Assembly (NCBI RefSeq): GCF_010907035.1
Contig: NZ_QUMK01000017.1
Location: 1 to 64,000 of the forward strand
Direction of reading: 5' to 3'
Source of the DNA: Rhodopseudomonas sp. BR0M22
Lineage (GTDB): Bacteria > Pseudomonadota > Alphaproteobacteria > Rhizobiales > Xanthobacteraceae
Length of the DNA stretch: 64,000 nt
The translations under genes were made by a program, and so were the position numbers. Shown here piece after piece: positions 34,393 through 42,689 of this stretch. The notes beneath the pieces were generated by a model. That model made no database searches. It was not told where the DNA came from and saw nothing but the letters and a program-made list of their open reading frames with translations. Position 1 is the stretch's first letter; each line of letters opens with the position of its first letter.

Positions 34393-37239
34393 ATGGCTCT
34401 GGTCCACGAAACCGATTTCGGCACGCCGCGCTCGCCCTCCGATACGATGGTAACGCTGACCATCGACGGCCGCAGCGTCTGCGTGCCCGAAGGCACCTCG
34501 ATCATGCGCGCCGCGATGGAGATCGGAACTGCAATCCCGAAACTCTGCGCCACCGACATGGTCGATGCGTTCGGCTCATGTCGGCTGTGCCTTGTCGAGA
34601 TCGATGGCCGCAGCGGCACGCCAGCGTCGTGCACCACGCCGGTCGCCGACGGTCTCGTCGTCCATACTCAGACCGAGCGGCTGAAGCAGATCCGCAAGGG
34701 TGTGATGGAGCTGTACATCTCCGACCACCCGCTCGACTGCCTGACCTGCTCGGCCAATGGCGACTGCGAGCTGCAGGACATGGCCGGCGCGGTCGGCCTG
34801 CGCGACGTGCGCTATGGATATTCCGGGGAGAAGCATCCCAATCCTGGACTCGACGAGTCCAATCCGTATTTCACCTACGATGCGTCGAAGTGCATCGTCT
34901 GCTCGCGTTGCGTCCGCGCGTGCGAGGAGGTGCAAGGCACCTTCGCGCTGACCATCGCGGGCCGCGGCTTCGACTCCGTCGTGTCGCCCGGCATGCAGGA
35001 GAGTTTCCTCGGTTCGGAATGCGTGTCGTGCGGCGCCTGCGTGCAGGCCTGCCCGACCGCGACGCTGAACGAGAAGAGTGTGATCGAGATCGGCACGCCG
35101 GAGCGCTCGGTGGTCACCACCTGCGCGTATTGCGGCGTCGGCTGCACCTTCAAGGCCGAGATGCGCGGCGAAGAGCTGGTTCGCATGGTGCCCTACAAGG
35201 ACGGCAAGGCCAATCGCGGCCACTCTTGCGTCAAGGGCCGGTTCGCCTGGGGCTACGCCAACCACAAGGAGCGCATCCTCAACCCGATGATCCGCTCCAG
35301 CATCAGCGAGCCCTGGCGCGAAGTGAGCTGGGACGAAGCCTTCAGCTACGCGGCGTCCGAGCTGAAGCGGATCCAGGCCAAATACGGCCGCGACTCGATC
35401 GGCGGCATCACCTCGTCGCGCTGCACCAATGAGGAAACCTTCCTGGTGCAGAAGCTGATCCGCGCCGGCTTCGGCAACAACAATGTCGACACCTGCGCCC
35501 GCGTCTGCCACTCGCCGACCGGCTACGGCCTGTCGACCGCGTTCGGCACCTCCGCCGGCACGCAGGATTTCGACTCGGTCGAGCACGCCGACGTGGTGAT
35601 GATCATCGGCGCCAACCCGACCGATGGCCACCCGGTGTTCGGTTCACGCCTGAAGAAGCGGCTGCGCCAGGGCGCCAAGCTGATCGTGGTCGATCCACGC
35701 CGGATCGATCTGGTGCGCTCGGCGCATATCGAGGCCGCGCAGCATCTGCCGCTGAAGCCGGGCACCAACGTCGCGGTGCTGACCGCGCTGGCCCACGTCA
35801 TCGTGACCGAAGGACTCGCCAACGAGGCGTTCGTGCGCGAGCGCTGCGACTGGTGCGAATACGAGCATTGGGCGGCGTTCGTGTCCGACGAGCGCCACAG
35901 CCCGGAGGCGACCGCCGCCTTCACCGGCGTCGATCCGCAGAGCCTGCGCGAAGCCGCACGGCTCTACGCCACCGGCGGCAACGGCGCGATCTATTACGGC
36001 CTCGGCGTCACCGAGCACAGCCAGGGCTCGACCACCGTGATGGCGATCGCCAACCTCGCCATGGTCACCGGCAATCTCGGCCGCCCCGGCGTCGGCGTGA
36101 ATCCGCTGCGTGGCCAGAACAACGTGCAGGGCAGTTGCGACATGGGCTCGTTCCCGCACGAGCTGCCGGGCTATCGCCACATCTCGACGGACTCGGTGCG
36201 CGAGAGCTTCGAGGCGCTGTGGAACGTCAAGCTCGACAACGAGCCGGGCTTGCGGATTCCCAACATGCTCGACGCCGCGGTCGAGGGCTCGTTCAAGGCG
36301 CTGTATGTGCAGGGCGAGGACATTCTGCAGTCCGACCCCAATACGAAGCATGTCGCCGCCGGCCTCGAAGCGATGGAATGCGTCATCGTCCACGACCTGT
36401 TCCTGAACGAGACCGCCAACTACGCCCACATCTTCCTGCCGGGCTCGACCTTCCTGGAGAAGAACGGCACCTTCACCAATGCCGAACGCCGCATCCAGCG
36501 CGTCCGCAAGGTGATGTCGCCGAAGAATGGACTGGAGGATTGGGAAGTCACGCTGCGGCTGGCCGAGGCGGTCGGCTACAAGATGAACTACACCCACCCG
36601 TCGCAGATCATGGACGAGATCGCGGCGCTGACGCCGACCTTCACCGGAGTCTCCTACGATCGGCTCGAACAGCTCGGCTCGATCCAGTGGCCCTGCAACG
36701 CGCGTGCGCCCGAAGGCACGCCGGTGATGCATGTCGATCATTTCGTGCGCGGCAAGGGCAAGTTCGTCATCACCGAGTACGTCGCGACCGACGAGCGCAC
36801 CGGACCGCGCTTCCCGCTGCTGCTGACCACCGGCCGGATCCTGTCGCAGTATAATGTCGGCGCACAGACCCGGCGCACCGCCAATACGGTGTGGCACGAT
36901 GAGGACCGGCTCGAGATCCATCCGCACGACGCCGAGCAGCGCGGTGTCCGTGATGGAGATTGGGTGCGGCTCGCCAGCCGGGCCGGCGAGACCACGCTGC
37001 GCGCGCTGATCACCGACCGCGTCGCGCCCGGCGTCGTCTATACGACGTTCCATCACCCCGACACCCAGGCCAACGTCGTCACCACCGAGTACTCGGACTG
37101 GGCCACCAATTGTCCGGAATACAAGGTGACGGCCGTGCAGGTCGCGCCGTCGAACGGCCCGTCGGAGTGGCAGCGCTCCTACGAGCAGCAGGCCACTGCG
37201 GCGCGGCGGATCGCGGCGCCTGCCGAAGCGGCTGAGTAA
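34393..37239 (+). CDS. fdsA: NAD-dependent formate dehydrogenase alpha subunit FdsA (Mo-bis-MGD)
   Basis: A 948-residue catalytic subunit. N-terminal NuoG-like part: [2Fe-2S] (CATDMVDAFGSCRLC), a His/Cys cluster site (HPLDCLTCSANGDC), and two [4Fe-4S] sites (CIVCSRCVRAC, CVSCGACVQAC). Molybdopterin part: [4Fe-4S] motif CAYCGVGCTF, then RVCHSPTG with Cys372 as the predicted Mo ligand (cysteine, not selenocysteine). The C-terminal molydop-binding domain includes TTGRILSQYN. This is an oxygen-tolerant, soluble FDH feeding NADH. It is 12 bases after fdsB and 2 before fdhD. Confidence 0.96.
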   Translation: MALVHETDFGTPRSPSDTMVTLTIDGRSVCVPEGTSIMRAAMEIGTAIPKLCATDMVDAFGSCRLCLVEIDGRSGTPASCTTPVADGLVVHTQTERLKQIRKGVMELYISDHPLDCLTCSANGDCELQDMAGAVGLRDVRYGYSGEKHPNPGLDESNPYFTYDASKCIVCSRCVRACEEVQGTFALTIAGRGFDSVVSPGMQESFLGSECVSCGACVQACPTATLNEKSVIEIGTPERSVVTTCAYCGVGCTFKAEMRGEELVRMVPYKDGKANRGHSCVKGRFAWGYANHKERILNPMIRSSISEPWREVSWDEAFSYAASELKRIQAKYGRDSIGGITSSRCTNEETFLVQKLIRAGFGNNNVDTCARVCHSPTGYGLSTAFGTSAGTQDFDSVEHADVVMIIGANPTDGHPVFGSRLKKRLRQGAKLIVVDPRRIDLVRSAHIEAAQHLPLKPGTNVAVLTALAHVIVTEGLANEAFVRERCDWCEYEHWAAFVSDERHSPEATAAFTGVDPQSLREAARLYATGGNGAIYYGLGVTEHSQGSTTVMAIANLAMVTGNLGRPGVGVNPLRGQNNVQGSCDMGSFPHELPGYRHISTDSVRESFEALWNVKLDNEPGLRIPNMLDAAVEGSFKALYVQGEDILQSDPNTKHVAAGLEAMECVIVHDLFLNETANYAHIFLPGSTFLEKNGTFTNAERRIQRVRKVMSPKNGLEDWEVTLRLAEAVGYKMNYTHPSQIMDEIAALTPTFTGVSYDRLEQLGSIQWPCNARAPEGTPVMHVDHFVRGKGKFVITEYVATDERTGPRFPLLLTTGRILSQYNVGAQTRRTANTVWHDEDRLEIHPHDAEQRGVRDGDWVRLASRAGETTLRALITDRVAPGVVYTTFHHPDTQANVVTTEYSDWATNCPEYKVTAVQVAPSNGPSEWQRSYEQQATAARRIAAPAEAAE

Positions 37240-37241
37240 CG

Positions 37242-38069
37242 ATGAAGCCGACGGTCCGCACCGGCAACACCAAGGTCTGGCGCAACGGCCGGATGCAGGA
37301 TGGCGCTCGCGCCATCCCCGAAGAGACGCCGGTGGCGATCAGCTACAACGGTTCGACTCAGGCGGTGATGATGGCGACGCCGGCCGATCTCGAGGACTTC
37401 GCGATCGGCTTCAGCCTGAGCGAAGGCGTGATCGAACAGCCTGCGCAGATCGACAGCCTGGAGGTCGTGCCGCAGGACGACGGCGTCGAGCTGCGGATGT
37501 GGCTCGGTGGCGCTATCGCCGACAAGCTGCAGCAGCGCCGCCGTCATATCGCCGGCCCCACCGGCTGCGGGCTTTGCGGCGTCGAGTCGATCGCCGAAGC
37601 GATCCGGCCGGTCGCGGTGGTCGGCAATGGACGGTCGTTCTCGCCGCGGCAGATCATCGCCGCGATCGAGGCGATGCCGCCGCAGCAGCCGCTCAACGTC
37701 GAGACCCGCGCGGTACACGCTGCGGCTTACTTCACGCCGGAGCGCGGCATCGCCGAATTGCGCGAAGATGTCGGCCGCCACAACGCGCTCGACAAGCTCG
37801 CCGGCGCGCTGGCGCGGCAGGGGATCGACGCGAGCGCCGGCATCGTCCTGCTCACCAGCCGCGTGTCCGTCGAGATGGTGCAGAAGACGGCCGCGATCGG
37901 AGCGGCCGTGCTGGTCGCAGTCTCTGCGCCCACCGCGCTCGCAGTGCGGATGGCGGAGGCCGCCGGCATTACACTCGCGGCGATTGCTCGGTCGGACGGC
38001 TTCGAAGTCTTCACGCATCCGCAGCGCATCGTCGAGATCGATCACAAGGGAGCTGCCGATGTCGCCTGA
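37242..38069 (+). CDS. fdhD: Formate dehydrogenase maturation sulfurtransferase FdhD
   Basis: A 275-residue FdhD that transfers sulfur from IscS to the Mo cofactor of FdsA. The sulfur-carrying cysteine loop GPTGCGLCGVES has Cys109 and Cys112. Other motifs are TPADLEDFAIGFSLSEGVI and AYFTPERGIAELREDVGRHNALDKL. Its position inside the fds operon, overlapping fdsD by 11 bases, matches dedicated maturation of this enzyme. Confidence 0.95.
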   Translation: MKPTVRTGNTKVWRNGRMQDGARAIPEETPVAISYNGSTQAVMMATPADLEDFAIGFSLSEGVIEQPAQIDSLEVVPQDDGVELRMWLGGAIADKLQQRRRHIAGPTGCGLCGVESIAEAIRPVAVVGNGRSFSPRQIIAAIEAMPPQQPLNVETRAVHAAAYFTPERGIAELREDVGRHNALDKLAGALARQGIDASAGIVLLTSRVSVEMVQKTAAIGAAVLVAVSAPTALAVRMAEAAGITLAAIARSDGFEVFTHPQRIVEIDHKGAADVA

Positions 38070-38274
38070 CCGGCTGGTGTACATGGCCAATCAGATCGGC
38101 GCGTTCTTCCGCAGCCAGGGGCCGGACAAGGCGGTGCCGGGGATCGCCGAGCACCTGAAGAAATTCTGGGAGCCGCGGATGCGACGGGCGATCATCGCGC
38201 ATCTCGATGCGGGCGGCGACGGGCTCGCGCCCGAGGTGCGGGCGGCGGTGGAGGCTTTGAAAGTGACGACCTAG
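38059..38274 (+). CDS. fdsD: Formate dehydrogenase delta subunit FdsD
   Basis: A 71-residue small subunit with the FdsD pattern LVYMANQIGAFFRSQG, IAEHLKKFWEPRMR and IIAHLDAGG. FdsD takes part in assembly of the FdsABG enzyme and cofactor delivery. It overlaps the end of fdhD. It is easily missed because a longer frame runs through fdhD in the same phase, but homology and length support the ATG at 38059. Confidence 0.9.
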   Translation: MSPDRLVYMANQIGAFFRSQGPDKAVPGIAEHLKKFWEPRMRRAIIAHLDAGGDGLAPEVRAAVEALKVTT

Positions 38275-38337
38275 CAAAGGCGCACGGGATAACGGCCAGT
38301 CCGAAAACGGACGGTCGCAACAGGGGAAGGAAACGAC

Positions 38338-39987
38338 ATGTCCACATTGGAAGGGGCCGGACGGCTGTCCGGTGCACGACCGGGTATTTTCGATCGCGAA
38401 CGGATTATCGCCACCGCCGGCTTCAATCGCTGGCTGGTGCCGCCGGCGGCACTTTGTATTCACCTCTGCATCGGCATGGCCTACGGCTTCAGCGTGTTCT
38501 GGCTGCCGCTGTCGCGCGCGGTCGGACTGTCGGCGCCGAAAGTCTGCACCGACATGACGATCGTGCAGGAGCTGTTCACCACTACCTGCGACTGGCGCGT
38601 CGCCTCGATGGGGTGGATGTATACGCTGTTCTTCGTGCTGCTCGGTGCCTCGGCCGCGGTGTGGGGCGGCTGGCTGGAGCGTGTCGGCCCGCGCAAGGCC
38701 GGCTTCGTCGCCGCGCTGTGCTGGGCCGGCGGACTCGTGCTCGGCGCGATCGGCATCTATCTGCATCAGCTCTGGCTGCTGTGGCTCGGCTCCGGCGTGA
38801 TCGGCGGCATCGGCCTCGGTCTCGGCTACATCTCGCCAGTGTCGACGTTGGTGAAGTGGTTCCCGGATCGGCGCGGCATGGCGACCGGCATGGCGATCAT
38901 GGGCTTCGGCGGCGGCGCGATGATCGGCGCTCCGCTCGCCAACATGCTGATGAACTACTTCCGCACCCCGACCGATGTCGGCGTGTGGCAGACCTTCCTG
39001 GTGATGGGCCTGATCTACTTCGTGTTCATGACGATCGGCGCGTTCTCCTACCGGCTGGCGCCGCCGAACTGGCGGCCGGACGGCTGGACCCCGCCGGAGA
39101 AGAACAACGCCTACATCACCGCCCATCAGGTTCACCTCAAGGACGCGCACAAGACCAGGCAGTTCTGGCTGATCTGGGCGGTGCTGTGTCTCAACGTCTC
39201 GGCCGGCATCGGCGTCATCGGCATGGCGTCGCCGATGTTGCAGGAGATCTTCGCAGGCAAGCTGATCGGCCTGCCCGACCTCAGCTTCAACCAGCTGTCG
39301 GCCGAGCAGAAGACCATGATCGCCGGCATCGCGGCCGGTTTCGCCGGTCTGCTGTCGCTGTTCAATATCGCCGGGCGGTTCTTCTGGGCGTCGCTGTCCG
39401 ATCATATCGGTCGCAAGAACACCTATTACGTGTTCTTCCTGCTCGGCATCGTGCTCTACGCGCTGGTGCCGACGCTCGCCGCGATGGGCAGCAAGGCGCT
39501 GTTCGTGCTCGCATTCGGCATTATTCTGTCGATGTACGGCGGCGGCTTCGCCACCGTGCCGGCGTATCTGGCCGACATCTTCGGCACCCAGTTCGTCGGC
39601 GCCATCCATGGCCGGCTGCTGACCGCGTGGGCGACCGCCGGCATCATCGGGCCGGTGGTGGTCAACTACATCCGCGAGGCGCAGATCGCCGCCGGCGTAC
39701 CGCGCGCGCAGGTGTACGACTTCACCATGTACATCCTCGCCGGCATGCTGGTGCTCGGCCTGATCTGCAACGCGATGGTCAAGCCGCTCGCCGACAAGTG
39801 GTTCATGAAGCCCGAGGAAGTTGCCGCGCTGCAGGCCAAGGGTGCAGCCGCCAATGTCGGCGGCGGCTCCTACGGCATCGGCAAGGGCGGCCTCGATGCC
39901 CGCGCGGCGGCGTTCTGGCTGTTCGTCGGCGTTCCGCTCGCTTGGGGCGTGTGGATCACGCTGCAGAACGCGATGAAGATCTTCTGA
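38338..39987 (+). CDS. OFA (oxalate/formate antiporter) family MFS transporter
   Basis: A 549-residue major-facilitator protein with about 12 helices plus a C-terminal hydrophobic segment. OFA features are FNRWLVPPAALCIHLCIGMAYGFSVFW at the start, YISPVSTLVKWFPDRRGMATGMAIMGFGGGA, and GRFFWASLSDHIGRKNTYYVFF. It follows fdsD by 63 bases on the same strand. A formate or oxalate-linked anion exchange function is inferred from family and operon. A terminator-like hairpin follows its stop. Confidence 0.88.
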   Translation: MSTLEGAGRLSGARPGIFDRERIIATAGFNRWLVPPAALCIHLCIGMAYGFSVFWLPLSRAVGLSAPKVCTDMTIVQELFTTTCDWRVASMGWMYTLFFVLLGASAAVWGGWLERVGPRKAGFVAALCWAGGLVLGAIGIYLHQLWLLWLGSGVIGGIGLGLGYISPVSTLVKWFPDRRGMATGMAIMGFGGGAMIGAPLANMLMNYFRTPTDVGVWQTFLVMGLIYFVFMTIGAFSYRLAPPNWRPDGWTPPEKNNAYITAHQVHLKDAHKTRQFWLIWAVLCLNVSAGIGVIGMASPMLQEIFAGKLIGLPDLSFNQLSAEQKTMIAGIAAGFAGLLSLFNIAGRFFWASLSDHIGRKNTYYVFFLLGIVLYALVPTLAAMGSKALFVLAFGIILSMYGGGFATVPAYLADIFGTQFVGAIHGRLLTAWATAGIIGPVVVNYIREAQIAAGVPRAQVYDFTMYILAGMLVLGLICNAMVKPLADKWFMKPEEVAALQAKGAAANVGGGSYGIGKGGLDARAAAFWLFVGVPLAWGVWITLQNAMKIF

Positions 39988-40001
39988 TCTGGAGCAGACT
40001 T

Positions 40002-40029
40002 GCGGAACGGCGGTCTGCCGCCGTTCCGC
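40002..40029 (+). terminator. Terminator hairpin after the OFA transporter
   Basis: A perfect 12-bp stem, GCGGAACGGCGG with its complement, encloses a 4-base TCTG loop 14 bases after the stop codon and is followed by TCTTCAT. It ends the fds-OFA transcription unit. The rest of the 260-base gap up to 40251 holds no recognisable gene. Confidence 0.75.
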
Positions 40030-40251
40030 TCTTCATGTGATAAAGTCGTTTCCGCGACGCCATTTCATTGCACTGCACCGATTGCGCCGCAGCGAATGTT
40101 CATCGCGATTCGCTCGCAATCGTTCTTCTCTCCCGAAACGGATGTGATAGCGTCTCCCCACCGGCGTCCTCCGCTGGTGACGATCCGACGCGAACCGTTC
40201 CAACTAATAAGAATCAGAGCGGCCGGATCGGCCGCCGAGGGAGTGAACGCG

Positions 40252-41505
40252 ATGACATCGGTCTTCACACGATCCGTTGTTGCCTGCGCGATTGCATTGT
40301 CGGCCGCCGCGATCTCGCAGGCCGGCGCGCAGGGCCTCAAGAAGTACGAATCCGGCAGCAAGGAATTCTGGACCAACCCGCCGCCCGACTGGTTCCTCGG
40401 CGACGAGACCGAAGCGCAAAAGGGGCTCGCGCCGCCCGCCGGTCCGCCGACCGGTTCGTCCGACGCCGAACTGGCCGCGACCATCAAGAAGATCAAGTTG
40501 CCGCCGGGCTTCAAGATCGAGGTCTATGCTTCGGGCGTGCTCGCCGCCCGGCAGATGGCTTGGGGCGACAACGGCACGCTGTTCGTCGGCTCGTTCGGCC
40601 TCGGCAACGTCTACGCGATCACCGATAAGGACGGCAAGAAACAGGTCAAGACCATCCTGAAGGGCCTGAAGATGCCGACCGGCTTGGCGTTCCAGAACGG
40701 CGCGCTGTACGTGATCGATATCGACAAGCTGATCCGCTACGACAACGCCGAAGCCAATCTCGACAATCTCGGCCAGGGCAAGGTCGTGTACGACGACATG
40801 CCGTCCTACGTGGCGCACGGCTGGAAGTATCTGGCCGCCGACAAGGACGGTTGGTTCTACGTGCCGTTCGGCCCGCCCTTCAACATCGGCATTCCGCCGA
40901 CCTCGGTGTCGCAGATCCGCCGGGTCGATCCCAAGACCGGCAATGCGGAGATCGTCGCGCTCGGCGTGCGCAATTCGGTCGGCGGCGACGTCGATCCGCG
41001 CACCGGAAAATACTGGTTCACCGAGAATGCGCGCGACTGGATCAGCGACGACATGCCGAGCGACAAGCTCAACATGATCAGCAAGATGGGCGAGCATTTC
41101 GGCTATCCGTATTGCCATCAAGGCGACATGCCGGATCCGAAATTCGCCATGGGGCATCAGTGCTCGGAGTTCACTCCGCCGGTACTGAATCTCGGTGCCC
41201 ACGTCGCTCCGCTCGGCATGAAATTCTACACCGGCGATCAGTTTCCGGCCGAATACAAGAACAACATCTTCATCGCCGAACACGGCTCGTGGAATCGGCA
41301 CAAATACCAGGGCGCGCTAATCAAACGGGTGATCGCCGATCCGGACGGCAAGAACGCCAAGCAGGAAGACTTCGCCACCGGATGGATCGAAGGCGACCAG
41401 GGCTATCTCGGCCGTCCCGCCGACATCGTGCTGGCCAAGGACGGCTCGATGCTGGTGGCCGACGACTGGGCCGGTGCGATCTATCGCATCAGCTACAGCA
41501 AGTGA
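40252..41505 (+). CDS. Periplasmic PQQ/sorbosone-dehydrogenase-like beta-propeller protein
   Basis: A 417-residue secreted protein. A signal peptide ends at about residue 26 (AAAISQAGAQG), then a soluble-glucose/sorbosone dehydrogenase six-bladed propeller follows: LPPGFKIEVYASGVLAARQMAWGDNG, ALGVRNSVGGDVDPRTGKYWFTEN, NIFIAEHGSWNRHKYQGA and DGSMLVADDWAGAIYRISY. Family members oxidise sugars or aldehydes using PQQ; the substrate here is unknown. I chose the ATG at 40252 because it begins the signal peptide. A diheme cytochrome c follows and is a plausible electron acceptor. Confidence 0.85.
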   Translation: MTSVFTRSVVACAIALSAAAISQAGAQGLKKYESGSKEFWTNPPPDWFLGDETEAQKGLAPPAGPPTGSSDAELAATIKKIKLPPGFKIEVYASGVLAARQMAWGDNGTLFVGSFGLGNVYAITDKDGKKQVKTILKGLKMPTGLAFQNGALYVIDIDKLIRYDNAEANLDNLGQGKVVYDDMPSYVAHGWKYLAADKDGWFYVPFGPPFNIGIPPTSVSQIRRVDPKTGNAEIVALGVRNSVGGDVDPRTGKYWFTENARDWISDDMPSDKLNMISKMGEHFGYPYCHQGDMPDPKFAMGHQCSEFTPPVLNLGAHVAPLGMKFYTGDQFPAEYKNNIFIAEHGSWNRHKYQGALIKRVIADPDGKNAKQEDFATGWIEGDQGYLGRPADIVLAKDGSMLVADDWAGAIYRISYSK

Positions 41506-41533
41506 GCCCGAGCTGAGTCCACACACCTCGTTC

Positions 41534-41696
41534 GTCAATCCGGGGCGTCGCGCGGCGGCGTACCCGGAGTCCATACTCCCCTTGCCGTTTGTTAGGCACG
41601 ACCACCGCCTTCGTGATTCACCGCGAGCACAGTGATCGTGGATTCCCGGCCTTCGCCGCGGCCAGCTGCGCCGACCGCGACGAATCCCGGAATGAC
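41534..41696. repeat. Degenerate palindromic repeat, TCATTCCGG family
   Basis: The ends GTCAATCCGG and CCGGAATGAC match the other copies, but the left arm has a base change and the interior is expanded to 163 bp with a partial inner palindrome (TACCCGGAGTCC, GATTCCCGG). It fills most of the gap before the cytochrome c gene. Probably a decayed or composite copy. Confidence 0.65.
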
Positions 41697-41735
41697 GAAC
41701 GCCAATCATAACTCTGAGCCAACAGAGGCCCCTGC

Positions 41736-42320
41736 ATGTCTCGCCTGCTCGCTGCGCTGTCGTTCTGTTTCGGTTTGCTTGCTTCCCCGCTTTTCGCCGG
41801 CGATATCGAGGCCGGCAAGGCCAAGGCCGGAGTGTGTACCATCTGCCACGGCGAAAACGGCATCTCCAAGATGGAGTACACGCCGTCGCTGGCCGGGCAG
41901 CCCGATCTCTATATCCAATGGCAGCTGGTGTTCTTCCGCGCCGGCACCCGCGAGAACGCCAACATGCGCTCGGTGGTGGAGGACCTCAGCAACGAGGACA
42001 TCCGCAATCTCGGTGCGTATTTCGCATCATTGCCGCCGATGAAGAATCTGAAGCCGGACGAAAAGCCCGAGCTGTCGCGCAAGGGGGCGGAGGCTGCGGC
42101 GGGGCGACGCTGTGCGTCCTGCCACACCGACAATTTCGCCGGCACCAAGGCGACCGCTCGGCTCGCCGGTCAGCGCGAAGAATATCTGATCAAGGCGCTG
42201 AACGAATTCAAATCCGGTCAGCGTTCCGGCGGCGCCATGGCGGCGATGGCCGACGTCGCCTATCAGCTCAGCGAAGAAGAGATCTACGCGCTGGCGCATT
42301 ACCTTGCGCATTTGAATTAG
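41736..42320 (+). CDS. Diheme cytochrome c (c4 type)
   Basis: A 194-residue periplasmic cytochrome. A signal peptide (residues 1-21, FCFGLLASPLFA) precedes two class-I haem domains with CTICH at residues 34-38 and CASCH at 126-130. Each is followed by a methionine-containing segment (NANMRSV, GAMAAMAD) that can supply the axial ligand. Length and tandem arrangement match cytochrome c4. It follows the PQQ-type dehydrogenase on the same strand and may accept its electrons, although a repeat separates them. Confidence 0.92.
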   Translation: MSRLLAALSFCFGLLASPLFAGDIEAGKAKAGVCTICHGENGISKMEYTPSLAGQPDLYIQWQLVFFRAGTRENANMRSVVEDLSNEDIRNLGAYFASLPPMKNLKPDEKPELSRKGAEAAAGRRCASCHTDNFAGTKATARLAGQREEYLIKALNEFKSGQRSGGAMAAMADVAYQLSEEEIYALAHYLAHLN

Positions 42321-42389
42321 GGCGGCATTGGGAAGCTCGCAAGCGGCGCCGTCTCACCGTCGTCGGGAGGCCGAGTACGCGCCAAAATG

Positions 42390-42503
42390 GTCATTCCGGG
42401 GAGCGCGTGAAGCGCGCGAACCCGGAATCTCGATTTAGCGGATCGCCCCACGATAACCTCTGGATTCCGGGTTCGCTCACTGGCGTGAGCGCCCCGGAAT
42501 GAC
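42390..42503. repeat. Palindromic repeat, TCATTCCGG family, copy 3
   Basis: A 114-bp imperfect palindrome with outer arms GTCATTCCGGGG / CCCCGGAATGAC and inner arms GAACCCGGAATC / GATTCCGGGTTC. It lies in the 369-base gap between the cytochrome c and catalase genes. The remaining 186 bases up to 42689 hold no gene; the catalase promoter must be there, but I cannot assign its boxes. Confidence 0.88.
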
Positions 42504-42689
42504 GGTGCGGGTTCTTCGCCTTGGTGCCCCATCCTCGTCTCATCCCAGGAACCAATCCGCCTTCTCGCCGTAGTCACGGCGGCGGACGACTCTCGCGCAC
42601 CAGTTGGATCGATACGGCCGCGACGGTTTCGATCGCCGCGAGAGCCAGACTCGCCGCCGAACGACTCATTCTTCCGTGTGCGAGGACCC

